Numbered from the stretch's first letter, positions 1 to 8,621 are shown. The stretch is DNA of 64,000 bases from Nitratireductor sp. XY-223 (GCF_004959855.1 NZ_SPNT01000005.1:1-64000); one strand, 5' to 3'. The notes: a model not told the origin generated them from the sequence alone. Made by a program: numbers and translations.

Positions 1-182
1 TCATCATGTTCTTCGTGCTCGGCTTCCTGCCGGCCTGGATCGGATCGAAGGTGCTCAATGCCATGGGGCTCCTGCGGGTTCCGGAGAAGGTCGAGCTCGA
101 GGGTCTCGATTTCGAATCCGAACAGCAATACCAGGCCGCGATGGCCGACGTCATCTCCGCCGAGCAGGCGCTCGTGAAATAG
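1..182 (+). CDS. amt: Ammonium transporter (Amt family), C-terminal end, partial
   Basis: Only the last 59 codons are in the window, in frame from base 3 to a TAG stop. The peptide has a final hydrophobic stretch (FFVLGFLPAWIG) and then a cytoplasmic tail with GLLRVPEKVELEGLD. That tail resembles the 'GLRVS/P..E..GLD' tail that follows the last transmembrane helix of Amt/MEP ammonium channels, the part that contacts the PII protein in the family. The tail here is longer than usual (about 30 more residues, helical and acidic). Identification rests on this tail alone. The next gene starts 13 bases later with a strong ribosome binding site, so the two are probably co-transcribed. Confidence 0.6.
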   Translation, partial: IMFFVLGFLPAWIGSKVLNAMGLLRVPEKVELEGLDFESEQQYQAAMADVISAEQALVK

Positions 183-195
183 AAGGAGCACGATC

Positions 196-414
196 ATGTC
201 CACGAACGGAATGAGCGACTGGGCCGTTGACCTGGCCGAAACCGGGGCGGTCTACCCGCTGCAGGGCTGGGAAGTGCCGATGTACGTCATCGGACTGGCA
301 TTCTGGCTGTGGTGGCACTGGGCGCAGCTGCGCCAGGAAGCCACCGAAATCCGCCACGAAACCGAGGCCGACGCTTCCGGCGACCAGGCCAGAGACGCAA
401 TAGCACGGTACTGA
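196..414 (+). CDS. Small membrane protein downstream of the ammonium transporter
   Basis: A 72-residue protein. The start is supported by AAGGAG at 183-188, eight bases before the ATG. The N-terminal third is soluble, a single hydrophobic aromatic-rich segment follows (VPMYVIGLAFWLWWHWAQLR, about residues 29-48), and the tail is charged (EATEIRHETEADASG), so it is probably a single-pass inner-membrane protein with a cytoplasmic tail. It lies 13 bases after the amt stop and is followed by a hairpin at 426-455, so amt plus this gene looks like a complete transcript end. I do not recognise a named family. From position, an accessory or partner of the transporter is the natural inference. Confidence 0.7.
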   Translation: MSTNGMSDWAVDLAETGAVYPLQGWEVPMYVIGLAFWLWWHWAQLRQEATEIRHETEADASGDQARDAIARY

Positions 415-425
415 AACCCAAACCC

Positions 426-455
426 GCGGGAGCCGGCGTCATCGCCGGCTCCCGC
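426..455 (+). terminator. GC-rich hairpin after the amt operon
   Basis: A perfect 13-bp stem (GCGGGAGCCGGCG paired with its complement) closes a four-base TCAT loop, twelve bases after the stop of the small membrane protein. No T-run follows, so it is either a weak intrinsic terminator or a 3'-end stabilising hairpin. Confidence 0.5.
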
Positions 456-603
456 ACAGGTGCCGATCCGGGGCAGCGAACCGGCACCGCCTGTCCGACA
501 CCGGCGGAACTCCCGGACGAAAGCCGTGCATTTTTTGATCGCTTTTTTGTGTCCGATCTGCATTTAGTGGCGGGATCGAAGCAAACAAGCCAAGGTCCGC
601 GGC

Positions 604-1236
604 ATGCCGGTCTCCTACGAAACCCTTCTGACATTCGCCATCGCAAGCATGGTCCTGCTGGTCATTCCGGGTCCGACAATCATCATGGTCGTCTCCCAGG
701 CGCTCGCCCACGGCCGCAAGGTGGCGTTCGCCAGCATTGCCGGCGTCGGGCTCGGCGATCTCGCCGCCGCGTCGCTGTCGATCATCGGCGTGGGGACGAT
801 CCTCGCCGCCTCGGCCACGGTCTTTGCTATCATAAAGTGGGCCGGCGCGGTCTACCTCGTCTATATCGGCATCAAGATGTGGACGACGCCCGTATCGGTG
901 CCCGACATCGGCGCATTGCCCCTCAAGGACGGCCGCTGGTCGGTGTTCCGCGATTCCTTTCTCGTTACGCTGCTTAACCCGAAGGGCATCGTCTTCTTCA
1001 TGGCGTTCGTGCCGCAATTCATTACACCGAGCGCGGACTTCGCGCCGCAGGCGGCGGTCTTCGTCGTCGTGTTCGTCGTGCTCGGCATCGTCAATGCCTG
1101 GGGCTACGCCATGCTGGCGAGCGGGGCCCGCAAGGTCATCCGGCGCCCGTCGGTGCTGCGGGCAGCCACGCGTACGGGCGCCTGTTTCCTGATCGGCGCG
1201 GGCGTTTTCTCGGCGCTGGCGCGCAGAAGCGCCTGA
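604..1236 (+). CDS. LysE/RhtB family amino acid exporter
   Basis: A 210-residue, very hydrophobic protein with about six membrane segments. The N-terminal segment followed by VIPGPTIIMVV is the signature of the LysE/RhtB superfamily (usual motif PGP at the end of TM1), and LVYIGIKMW matches the usual 'YL.Y.G...' end of TM3. LNPKGIVFFMAFVPQF near residues 125-140 is the second conserved family motif. Such proteins export amino acids or derivatives by proton-driven antiport; the substrate cannot be read from sequence. The length is typical. The unknown gene at 1245 begins 8 bases after its stop, so the two may be translated from one message. Confidence 0.88.
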   Translation: MPVSYETLLTFAIASMVLLVIPGPTIIMVVSQALAHGRKVAFASIAGVGLGDLAAASLSIIGVGTILAASATVFAIIKWAGAVYLVYIGIKMWTTPVSVPDIGALPLKDGRWSVFRDSFLVTLLNPKGIVFFMAFVPQFITPSADFAPQAAVFVVVFVVLGIVNAWGYAMLASGARKVIRRPSVLRAATRTGACFLIGAGVFSALARRSA

Positions 1237-1244
1237 CGGCCGCC

Positions 1245-1889
1245 ATGCCGCTGCAGAACAGGGTCACACCGTTCGGCGAGCTGGTGCGCACACCGGCCCG
1301 GGGTACCATGATGGGCAACCGCGGCGGGCGAATCCACGACAACGAAAAACGGGTTTTGTTGCGCCGCCGCTGGGCCAACCGGCGGTGGATCGTGTGCGTG
1401 ACCGCGTTCCGCGGCCGCAGGCGGCCGGTCATGCAGCCGAACCGCTACACGGAGATGTTCTTTCTCGACGAGGCGACGGCGTTTGCCGCCGGACACAGGC
1501 CCTGTTTCGAGTGCCGCAACCGGGATGCCAAAACCTTTGCTGCTGCGTTCTTCGACGGTGCGGCGTACGAGAAAGAAGGCGCCGACGCAATGGACGCGAT
1601 ATTGCACACGGAGCGGTGCCTGAGCGGAACCGGCGCCGTCGACCTGACACCCGAGGAAACCCGCTCTCTTCCGCGGGGTGCCGTGTTCGCGCTTGGATCG
1701 GACTGCGTTGCCGTCGGCGATGACGGGCTCTTTCTTTGGCAATTCGAGGGATACCGCAGGTTACCGGCAGACTGGCTGGATACCGGACTTTCCCAGCGGG
1801 CCATGCCGAGACTGCTGACGCCGCCGTCCATTGTCGCGGCATTGCGCGCCGGTTACCGGGTGCAGATGCATCCGTCCGCCGGCGCTTGA
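1245..1889 (+). CDS. Unknown protein with an Ada-like RPC..C motif
   Basis: A 214-residue soluble protein starting nine bases after the LysE stop. The N-terminal part is very arginine-rich ([19 protein letters not shown]). Residues about 65-95 contain [20 protein letters not shown], which resembles the end of the Ada zinc-binding fold (F...eA...GyRPC..C). The two other cysteines of an Ada site are not obvious; C51 and C125 are present but out of place. The C-terminal half has no motif I know. I recall similar unannotated proteins in other alphaproteobacteria, but assign no function; nucleic-acid contact is a guess from charge and the motif. Confidence 0.75.
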   Translation: MPLQNRVTPFGELVRTPARGTMMGNRGGRIHDNEKRVLLRRRWANRRWIVCVTAFRGRRRPVMQPNRYTEMFFLDEATAFAAGHRPCFECRNRDAKTFAAAFFDGAAYEKEGADAMDAILHTERCLSGTGAVDLTPEETRSLPRGAVFALGSDCVAVGDDGLFLWQFEGYRRLPADWLDTGLSQRAMPRLLTPPSIVAALRAGYRVQMHPSAGA

Positions 1890-1920
1890 GTTTCCCGGCA
1901 CGGTCAGGCACACAGCAATC

Positions 1921-2655
1921 ATGCGCGCGAACTACAAGATACAGCGGCTCTTCGTGGAGGACAGTCTGCATGCCGGCGCCGACATAAACGCCGACAAGGA
2001 CCAGTTCACCTATCTTGCGCATGTCCTGCGCATGGGCGAAGGCGACGCGCTGCTGGTGTTCAACGGGCGCGACGGCGAGTGGTCTGCGCGCCTCGGTTTC
2101 GAAGGCAAGAAGAAGATCGTCCTGCGCATCGGGGAGCAGGTGCGCCCGCAGCCCGAGGCCTCCGACCTTGTCTACCTCTTCGCGCCCCTGAAACAGGCGC
2201 GGCTCGACTACATCGTGCAAAAGGCCGTCGAAATGGGCGCCGGCGTGCTTCAGCCGGTGCTGACGCACCACACGCAGACGAGCCGGATCAGCAATCACCG
2301 GCTCCTGCGCAACGCCATCGAGGCGGCGGAACAATGCGGCATCCTGTCGATCCCTGAATGCCCGGATCCGGTCAGGCTGGCGCCTCTCCTCGAGAACTGG
2401 GACGCGGACCGGCGCATCATCTATTGCGACGAATCGGCAAAGACGCACAATCCGCTGCCGATCCTCCAGTCGATCACCGAGCGCCGTCTCGCTGTTCTGA
2501 TCGGCCCGGAAGGCGGCTTGTCCGACGACGAGCGCGGCCTGCTCCAGTCCCGCGATTTCGTCACCGCCATACCGCTCGGGCCGCGCATCCTGAGGGCCGA
2601 CACGGCGGCCGTGGCGGCCATGGCCGTCATCCAGGCAACCATAGGCGACTGGTGA
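1921..2655 (+). CDS. rsmE: 16S rRNA (uracil-1498-N3)-methyltransferase RsmE
   Basis: A 244-residue protein of the SPOUT methyltransferase superfamily. The N-terminal PUA-like part is recognisable by [16 protein letters not shown], the usual 'H.lRvL.~g~Gd.i.vfdG' element. The C-terminal knotted domain carries [12 protein letters not shown] and [16 protein letters not shown], the S-adenosylmethionine-binding knot motifs (IGPEGG and LR.ETA). It methylates U1498 in the decoding region of 16S rRNA. The reading frame is open further upstream to 1831, but the ATG at 1921 gives the normal family start ([11 protein letters not shown]) and avoids overlap with the preceding gene. Its neighbour gshA follows after about 210 bases. 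Confidence 0.93.
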   Translation: MRANYKIQRLFVEDSLHAGADINADKDQFTYLAHVLRMGEGDALLVFNGRDGEWSARLGFEGKKKIVLRIGEQVRPQPEASDLVYLFAPLKQARLDYIVQKAVEMGAGVLQPVLTHHTQTSRISNHRLLRNAIEAAEQCGILSIPECPDPVRLAPLLENWDADRRIIYCDESAKTHNPLPILQSITERRLAVLIGPEGGLSDDERGLLQSRDFVTAIPLGPRILRADTAAVAAMAVIQATIGDW

Positions 2656-2864
2656 GGCTTTTGCGGACATCAACAAATTCTGAACGCTGCGATCAACGAT
2701 TTTTGCTTGCACAGCGGCGCAAAGCAGTCCAAGCAGCGCTGGTGCCGCCGGAAACGGCGCGCAACAGAGTTTACGGCTGACGGTGGAGCGGGAGGAGCTC
2801 ACTTTGCACGCGTTGACCCCATTGGCCCGGGTCCGGGCAACCTTGATCGGGAACTAGTATAGCC

Positions 2865-4238
2865 ATGGCGCGCGATACGACCGACCAGACGCCCGTTAGC
2901 TCGATGGAAGAGCTCGTTTCGTACCTTGCCGATGGCTGCAAGCCGGCGGACGACTTCCGCATCGGAACCGAGCACGAAAAGTTTGCCTTCTTTCTCGATG
3001 ACAATTCACCGGTTCCATATGAAGGGGAGCGCTCGATCTCGGCCCTGCTGACGGGCATGCGGGACGTCCTCGGCTGGGAGCCGATCCTGGATGAGGGCAA
3101 GATCATCGGCCTCGTCGAGCCGACGGGCATGGGCGCGATTTCGCTGGAGCCCGGCGGCCAGTTCGAGCTTTCCGGCGCGGCGCTCGAAAACATCCACCAG
3201 ACCTGCCGCGAATCGAATGCCCACCTTGCACAGCTCCGGGAAATCGCCGAGCCGCTGGGCATCGGCTTCCTCGGCCTCGGCGGCAGCCCGCTATGGACCC
3301 GCGAACAGACACCGCGCATGCCGAAATCGCGCTACGACATCATGACGGCCTATATGCCGAAGGTCGGCAGCCAGGGCATCGACATGATGTACCGCACCTG
3401 CACGATCCAGGTGAACCTGGACTTCTCGTCCGAGGCCGACATGCGCCGCAAGATGCAGGTTTCCATGCGCCTGCAGCCGCTGGCGACCGCGCTTTTCGCC
3501 CTGTCGCCGTTTACCGACGGCAAGCCCAACGGGCTGTTATCGTGGCGCTCGGACATCTGGCGCGACACCGACAACAACCGCTCCGGCATCCTGCCCTTCG
3601 TGTTCGCAGAGGATTTCGGCTTCGCCGACTATGCGGAATGGGCGCTCGACGTTCCGATGTATTTCGTCGTGCGTGACGGCCACTATCACGACTGCACGCA
3701 TGTGACGTTCCGCCAGTTCATGGACGGCGCGCTGTCGAACGCGGTTCCGGACGGGCAGCCGACGATGGGCGACTGGACGAACCATCTGTCGACGCTGTTT
3801 CCCGAAGTGCGGCTGAAGCGGTTCCTGGAAATGCGCGGTGCCGACGGCGGGCCGTGGCGCAAGATCTGCGCACTGCCGGCTTTCTGGGTCGGGCTGCTCT
3901 ACGACGATGGCGCGCTCGATGCGGCGATGGAGCTGACCAAGGGCTGGCGCTTCGAGGAGGTCAAGGCATTGCGCGACAGCGTGCCGCGGTCCGGCCTCGA
4001 CTCGGAGATCGCCGGCAAGAGCCTGCACAAGATATCGCGCGAGGTGCTGGCCATCGCCCGGGCCGGGCTCCAGGCGCGCGGCAGGCTGAACGAGGAAGAC
4101 AATGACGAGGCGCATTTCCTCGCGCCGCTCGAAGAGACGGTGGCACGCGGCAAGACGGGCGCGGGCGAACTGCTCGATCTCTACAACGGCCCCTGGGGCG
4201 CCTCCGTCGAGCCGGTCTTTACCGAATACGCCTATTAG
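2865..4238 (+). CDS. gshA: Glutamate-cysteine ligase, plant/alphaproteobacterial type
   Basis: A 457-residue enzyme that joins glutamate and cysteine with ATP, the first step of glutathione synthesis. The sequence has the class markers: FRIGTEHEKFAF near residue 36, ISLEPGGQFELSG near 100, and the segments around MYRTCTIQVNLDFSSE and NGLLSWRSDIWRDTDNNR. These belong to the proteobacterial/plant GCS2-like branch rather than the E. coli GshA branch. Length is typical. rsmE precedes it, as in many rhizobia. It ends 56 bases before a convergent gene of the unknown cassette. The 209 bases upstream hold no further gene; GGAGGAG at about 2791 is too far away to be its ribosome binding site. Confidence 0.95.
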   Translation: MARDTTDQTPVSSMEELVSYLADGCKPADDFRIGTEHEKFAFFLDDNSPVPYEGERSISALLTGMRDVLGWEPILDEGKIIGLVEPTGMGAISLEPGGQFELSGAALENIHQTCRESNAHLAQLREIAEPLGIGFLGLGGSPLWTREQTPRMPKSRYDIMTAYMPKVGSQGIDMMYRTCTIQVNLDFSSEADMRRKMQVSMRLQPLATALFALSPFTDGKPNGLLSWRSDIWRDTDNNRSGILPFVFAEDFGFADYAEWALDVPMYFVVRDGHYHDCTHVTFRQFMDGALSNAVPDGQPTMGDWTNHLSTLFPEVRLKRFLEMRGADGGPWRKICALPAFWVGLLYDDGALDAAMELTKGWRFEEVKALRDSVPRSGLDSEIAGKSLHKISREVLAIARAGLQARGRLNEEDNDEAHFLAPLEETVARGKTGAGELLDLYNGPWGASVEPVFTEYAY

Positions 4239-4294
4239 AAACCGGGTCCCGGCTCATCTTGAGTACAATATTGGTGCGGCACCGCTGATGCCGG

Positions 4295-5830
4295 CTATTC
4301 CTGTTCTGATGGAAGTACAAGCGGCGCGTTGCAGTGGAACTCGACCTCGACTCTGCGGTTGGACTGCTTGTCGGCGCCGTCGTCGGTCCATTCCGCAAGC
4401 CGCCGCTCGCCCCACCAGGTCACGACGATCATCTTCTTGCCCTTCTCGTCTTCACTGTAAAGCTCTGAATTAACGGTGTTCCTGCGCTCCTTATCGGACT
4501 TCCAGAGCGATCCGTAGAGATCCGTTGACTTGGCGTATCCCGCACCGGCGAGTTCGTACACCAGTCGATCGGCGACAGTTTCGGCGCGGTCCTTCGAAAT
4601 CTGGAGATTGAGCGCGTCGTTCCCCGTGGCGTCGGCGTGTCCCGTTACGAGGAAGAGGCAGTTGACATCATCCGGCATATGCCGCGCGATATCGGTCAGG
4701 ACGAGGAGGCTGTCGCTCTGTTCGCCGGTGATGAGATCACGCGGGTCCGTGTAGTGAAGGAGGATTTCCCGGCTTTTCGGTCCCATCGGCGGCTTCGATT
4801 GCCCCGTCAGGACACCAAAAATGCGCCTTGCAACGGCAGACAGCAGGTCGTCCGTGCGACCAGCGGCTATTTTGCCAAGCTCCCTTTTGTATGCTTCGAC
4901 GAACGCATTTTCGGTTACCTGTTCGCCGCTGCTGGTTATTTGCGCCCATGCAGTGCCGCCGGCCGTTACCAGTTTGGCGATATTGTCCACCAGCGAGGAT
5001 TTGCCGCTGGACCCGGCCTGCAACTGCTCCAGCAACCTCCGCAGCTCGTCCAACTTCTCATCGGGGACGGAGCTTTCGCCATTCCCCGCTTCCTTGTCGC
5101 CACCGGTTTCGATTGCCGATTGGATGGCACCCAATTTGTCCTCGATCTCTTCAAGAACTTCCAGGAGCGTCTCAAACTCCTTTGTGTCAGCGGGCGGTTG
5201 CTCGCTGGTCTGCGATCCCTCTTCGTTTTCCCCCATACCCGGGAACTTCCGCAATTCCACAATAATCTCACGCATGAGACGGATCGTCTTCAACGCGTCA
5301 GACAGCCTTTGGGTCGGCGGTATGGGTTGGGTCACTGTCCCGTCGTCGACCGTTTCGGGGGCCATGACGACGACCCTCGGCAGAACCGCGACGAGCATGT
5401 TTGCGATATCGGCCAACACGGCAAGGCGATCGCCATCGATCAGGCCGCCTCCATCCTTGCCTCCCCCGTCTGGTTTTTTGGGAGGCGGCGCCAGATCCGC
5501 CCTCAACAGCGGCTGGCCGCCCTTGATCAGCGAATTGGTCACCAGGCCGACCGCCTGCCTCGGCTGCGTGACCAGTTTGTGTTTTTTGTCCGGCCGCCTG
5601 GCCAGTTTGACGTACAGATCCTCGTTGGTGATCTTCTGCCCCTTGCCGATATCGCGCGCCGCCTCGACATAGACGGTCAGGGGCCGCAAGCGGTCACTTC
5701 CGAGAATCTCGTGGCTGAGGACCGCCGCCCACAGCGCCAGGATCGCCGTCACGAAAACGGGGGTAAGCAGCCGGATGCGGACGGTCGGTCCGTCCGGCCT
5801 GTATTCCAGATTTTCCGAAGTGTCGGTCAC
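4295..5830 (-). CDS. Envelope protein with SAF domain and OmpA-like C-terminus (third gene of unknown cassette)
   Basis: A 511-residue protein. One N-terminal transmembrane helix (about residues 20-44, LLTPVFVTAILALWAAVL) is followed by a SAF-like domain (about 50-115: 'ARDIGKGQKITNEDLYVKLA...RQAVGLV..SLIKGGQPL'), a long charged helical region (about 130-350) with a Gly/Lys-rich linker, and an OmpA-like peptidoglycan-binding domain (about 370-500: VTGHADATGNDALNLQ, ISKDRAETVADRL, SNRRVEVEF). The likely topology is inner-membrane anchor, periplasmic SAF and helices, cell-wall binding. It starts 15 bases after the stop of the four-TM protein and is the last gene of a leftward operon. No function is known to me. 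The TM helix lacks the acidic residue of proton-channel MotB proteins. Confidence 0.85.
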   Translation of the reverse strand: MTDTSENLEYRPDGPTVRIRLLTPVFVTAILALWAAVLSHEILGSDRLRPLTVYVEAARDIGKGQKITNEDLYVKLARRPDKKHKLVTQPRQAVGLVTNSLIKGGQPLLRADLAPPPKKPDGGGKDGGGLIDGDRLAVLADIANMLVAVLPRVVVMAPETVDDGTVTQPIPPTQRLSDALKTIRLMREIIVELRKFPGMGENEEGSQTSEQPPADTKEFETLLEVLEEIEDKLGAIQSAIETGGDKEAGNGESSVPDEKLDELRRLLEQLQAGSSGKSSLVDNIAKLVTAGGTAWAQITSSGEQVTENAFVEAYKRELGKIAAGRTDDLLSAVARRIFGVLTGQSKPPMGPKSREILLHYTDPRDLITGEQSDSLLVLTDIARHMPDDVNCLFLVTGHADATGNDALNLQISKDRAETVADRLVYELAGAGYAKSTDLYGSLWKSDKERRNTVNSELYSEDEKGKKMIVVTWWGERRLAEWTDDGADKQSNRRVEVEFHCNAPLVLPSEQE

Positions 5831-5845
5831 GTAAACGCCACTCCC

Positions 5846-7036
5846 TCAGGACCCTTTGTCTTCATCGATCTCTTTCAGCGTGAAATTCTGGATCGTTCCG
5901 TAGGCCGCGAGCTGGTGGAGTTCCGTCCACTGGGCCCTCTCGGCCTCCAGGTCCTCCGGCCGCGGCCGGTTCAGGGCATCCATCAGATCAAGACGGAACA
6001 GGTCGCAGGCGGCGCGCAGTGTGCTGCCGAATTCCTTCGCCGCGGGAACAGCCATTTCGTAGGACAGTCCCGCGACGATTGCCGCAAAAAGCGATGCGAT
6101 GAACCAGGCGAACCAGGAAACGTCTCCGTTGACCCACGGCCCGTATGCGGGGATCAGCACGGCGGTAACGGCGGCGGAGTTCGCCATCGCAAGGGAAAAA
6201 TCCAGATAGGCCTTCTTGTCCTGGATCACCGTGTTGTAGTTGTCCGGCGTGACCTGGACCAGGCGCGGCCAGAACAGCACGCCGGACATTCCATAGCGGC
6301 CGTCGGGATAGTCGTTGTAGGATTCGACGATATTGCCGAGACGGGTCGGGCGAATACGCGCATAGGACCCGTAGTCGAGATCGAATTGAATCCGGCTCGC
6401 ATCGATCCCTTTGTCGACTTTATCGCTTCGGCGCAACAGGGTCTGGTTGACAAACCGGTACAGTTTACGGAGTTCGTCAGGTTTGTACCTCACGAACAGC
6501 GGCACAATCTGTTCTTCCAGGATATTCATGAACAATGCGGGATCTTCCTTGGCCTCGACGGCGGCCATGACGCGCCGCGCTTTTCGCCGTCCCGCTGCGT
6601 CCAGTTCGCTCTTTCCCTGCGTGACGTTCCAATGGGGATCGAGCTGTTCCCTCAATTCGCTAACCAGATCGCCCCATTGATCCTCCTCGAACTGGATCGC
6701 CCGCAGCTTGATGTATCGTTCCCGGTTGTATTGGAGCAGCTCACGCGTCAGCAACGGAATCCAGATCAGGCGACCGCTCCAGAGCAGGAGCGTCGGACCG
6801 CGCAGCGACGCATAGATATAAGCCAGGACAAACGTGCCGACGAAAAGGGCGAACGGAAGAAGCGTCAGGTAGACGCCGTCCAGTGCCCCGTACCAGACCG
6901 CCACGGAACCGGGTCCGATCATGAGGACAACGAACAAGACGTTTGCAGAAATGAACAGCAGGGCCGGCAGGAAGGAGGCGAACATGAACGTCCGGTTCAG
7001 GAACCCGCCCAGCGCATTCAGCAACGTGTCGATCAC
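5846..7036 (-). CDS. Four-TM inner-membrane protein with large cytoplasmic loop (second gene of unknown cassette)
   Basis: A 396-residue protein. Two hydrophobic helices lie near the N-terminus (about residues 18-42 and 50-78), then a soluble stretch of about 200 residues rich in charged and aromatic residues, then two further helices (about 270-295 and 300-325), then a soluble tail of about 70 residues. This 2 + loop + 2 arrangement is that of MotA/ExbB/ZorA-type proteins, but I see no MotA signature residues, so homology is not claimed. Start ATG at 7036, twelve bases after the stop of the CBS-like gene, so the cassette is tightly packed. I recognise no family. Confidence 0.8.
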   Translation of the reverse strand: MIDTLLNALGGFLNRTFMFASFLPALLFISANVLFVVLMIGPGSVAVWYGALDGVYLTLLPFALFVGTFVLAYIYASLRGPTLLLWSGRLIWIPLLTRELLQYNRERYIKLRAIQFEEDQWGDLVSELREQLDPHWNVTQGKSELDAAGRRKARRVMAAVEAKEDPALFMNILEEQIVPLFVRYKPDELRKLYRFVNQTLLRRSDKVDKGIDASRIQFDLDYGSYARIRPTRLGNIVESYNDYPDGRYGMSGVLFWPRLVQVTPDNYNTVIQDKKAYLDFSLAMANSAAVTAVLIPAYGPWVNGDVSWFAWFIASLFAAIVAGLSYEMAVPAAKEFGSTLRAACDLFRLDLMDALNRPRPEDLEAERAQWTELHQLAAYGTIQNFTLKEIDEDKGS

Positions 7037-7048
7037 GTGCGGATACTC

Positions 7049-7585
7049 TTACTGTCGTATGGGTGCCGGACAGTCATAGCAGAAACCGTTATCCATGTCC
7101 GGGTTGGGATGTCCCCGTTCGCAGTAGAACACGGGCGCCTTACCGAGCAGGCTGTTGAGCAACTCGCCCTGATAGAAGTACCAGCCGATCCATCGATGCG
7201 TCGGGTCCTGAACCGGAAACAACGGATTGCCACCGTACCGGGTCACCGATTCAACGGTCGACGTCACCGGCAAAGCCGGGCCGACCATCGCCGGCTGTGT
7301 CTTCAGATGTCCCAGAAATGTGCCGATCGGCAATTCCGCGATATTGGCCCCGGCGGCAAACGCAGCAGGGTCCTTGCCCGCGATCTCGTCCCTGTTCATT
7401 TTCTCGTAGGCCGGCTTCAGCCAGTCGCCGGAGACGAACCAGTGCGGCCGGTCCCCGCTGCTTATGATGACGGCGCCGGTCTGCCGGTCGCTCATTTTCC
7501 GGAACGTGGAACGCACGGTCGCGCCCAGATCCAATTGGGGTATTGCGTTGTAACCCACAAAGGCGTTTGTTTCGGTCAGTTTCAT
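7049..7585 (-). CDS. CBS-like protein with C-terminal zinc ribbon (first gene of unknown cassette)
   Basis: A 178-residue soluble protein. Two segments look like degenerate CBS repeats: 'TVRSTFRKMSDRQTGAVIISSG' followed by 'FVSGDWLKPA' (residues about 23-60), and 'TSTVESVTRYGGNPLFPVQD' followed by 'WIGWYFYQGELL' (about 110-150). The C-terminus has FYCERGHPNPDMDNGFCYDC, a Cys-X3-His-X8-Cys-X2-Cys pattern typical of a zinc ribbon. CBS pairs usually bind adenine nucleotides. The ATG at 7585 is preferred over the GTG at 7591 because a G-rich Shine-Dalgarno lies 5-9 bases upstream. It leads the leftward three-gene cassette; the AT-rich bases 7590-7670 probably hold the promoter. Confidence 0.75.
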   Translation of the reverse strand: MKLTETNAFVGYNAIPQLDLGATVRSTFRKMSDRQTGAVIISSGDRPHWFVSGDWLKPAYEKMNRDEIAGKDPAAFAAGANIAELPIGTFLGHLKTQPAMVGPALPVTSTVESVTRYGGNPLFPVQDPTHRWIGWYFYQGELLNSLLGKAPVFYCERGHPNPDMDNGFCYDCPAPIRQ

Positions 7586-7829
7586 GCGCACCCCCGCAAC
7601 ATAAAATTTCCCTCGCGATAAATTACAATCTAAAACTGCAATTGACCATAGTTATCGCCAATTCGCCGCCGCAGAGCGTTCCCGCGCGCAAGCAATTTCT
7701 CAGGTGCGCGCCGATATTCGGGGCCTCCGGCGAAAGCCGCTCGCATTGCCTGACCCGGTCAAATCTGATTCTATGCGGCGTGCGAGCCCGGTTCGGTCGA
7801 GCTGCTCGCCGACCAAGGAGGATCACAGG

Positions 7830-8621
7830 ATGCTGCCGCTTTACGAGATGATGATGCGGGCCCAGAACGGAGAGGCCATGCGCGCCATGGCCGGCCAGTT
7901 CGGCCTGGACGAGGACCAGGTGACACGCGCGATGGAAGCGCTGATGCCGGCCTTTGCGACCGGTTTCAGGCGCAGCACCGCCAACCCGCAGGATTTCGGC
8001 AGCCTGATGCAGTCCATGGCGAGCGGCAACTACGCGGACTATTTCAACAACCTCGCCGCCGCGTTCACGCCACAGGGCATCGCCGACGGCAACGCGATGC
8101 TCGGCAAGATCTTCGGCTCGAAACAGATCAGCGACGCCATCGCGCAGCAGGCGGCCCTGGCAACCGGCATCGCACAGGATATCTACAACCGGATGCTTCC
8201 GGTCGTCGCGTCGGTGCTGGCGGGCGGCCTCTTCTCGCAAGGCGGCAACATGGCTTCGGGCGGAAATCCGTTCGCCGATATGATGGGGCAGATGATGTCG
8301 CACGCCGCTGCCTCGCAAAAACAGGCCGCGGACTTCACCGAGCAGCTCGGCAAGATGATGGAAAACACGTTCGGCGGCGGCAAGGCGTCCGACAAGGACG
8401 GTTCCCAGACGGCCAATCCGTTCGCGGACATGATGGACACGATGATGAAGGCCGGATTTCCGGGAATGGCGGAGGAGGCCGAGCCAGAAGATCCGGAGAA
8501 CCCCTACTCGAAATTCGTCAGCGACATGTTCGACGCCGGCATCAAGGTGCAGAAGGACTACCAGAAGAGCCTGGACACCATCTTCGACAGTTACATGAAC
8601 GGCATGAAAAAAGACGGCTAA
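7830..8621 (+). CDS. DUF937-type repeat protein
   Basis: A 263-residue protein. The ATG at 7830 is chosen because AAGGAGG at 7815-7821 precedes it by eight bases, although the frame is open further upstream. Residues about 1-60 and 60-125 contain the DUF937 pattern: paired helices with 'LDEDQVTRAMEALMPAFATGF' and then 'FGSKQISDAIAQQAALATG...NRMLPVVASVLAGGLF'. The rest is methionine- and glycine-rich with repeated 'NPFADMM' (twice) and amphipathic helices. No signal peptide. The biochemical role of the family is unknown. It is divergent from the three-gene cassette and is followed by a hairpin. Confidence 0.82.
   Translation: MLPLYEMMMRAQNGEAMRAMAGQFGLDEDQVTRAMEALMPAFATGFRRSTANPQDFGSLMQSMASGNYADYFNNLAAAFTPQGIADGNAMLGKIFGSKQISDAIAQQAALATGIAQDIYNRMLPVVASVLAGGLFSQGGNMASGGNPFADMMGQMMSHAAASQKQAADFTEQLGKMMENTFGGGKASDKDGSQTANPFADMMDTMMKAGFPGMAEEAEPEDPENPYSKFVSDMFDAGIKVQKDYQKSLDTIFDSYMNGMKKDG

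Noticed and set aside
4637-7621. A 994-codon open frame on the plus strand
   Set aside because: It lies opposite the three leftward cassette genes, which have domain structure, tight spacing and ribosome binding sites. The plus-strand protein is rich in R/Q/H with no domains.
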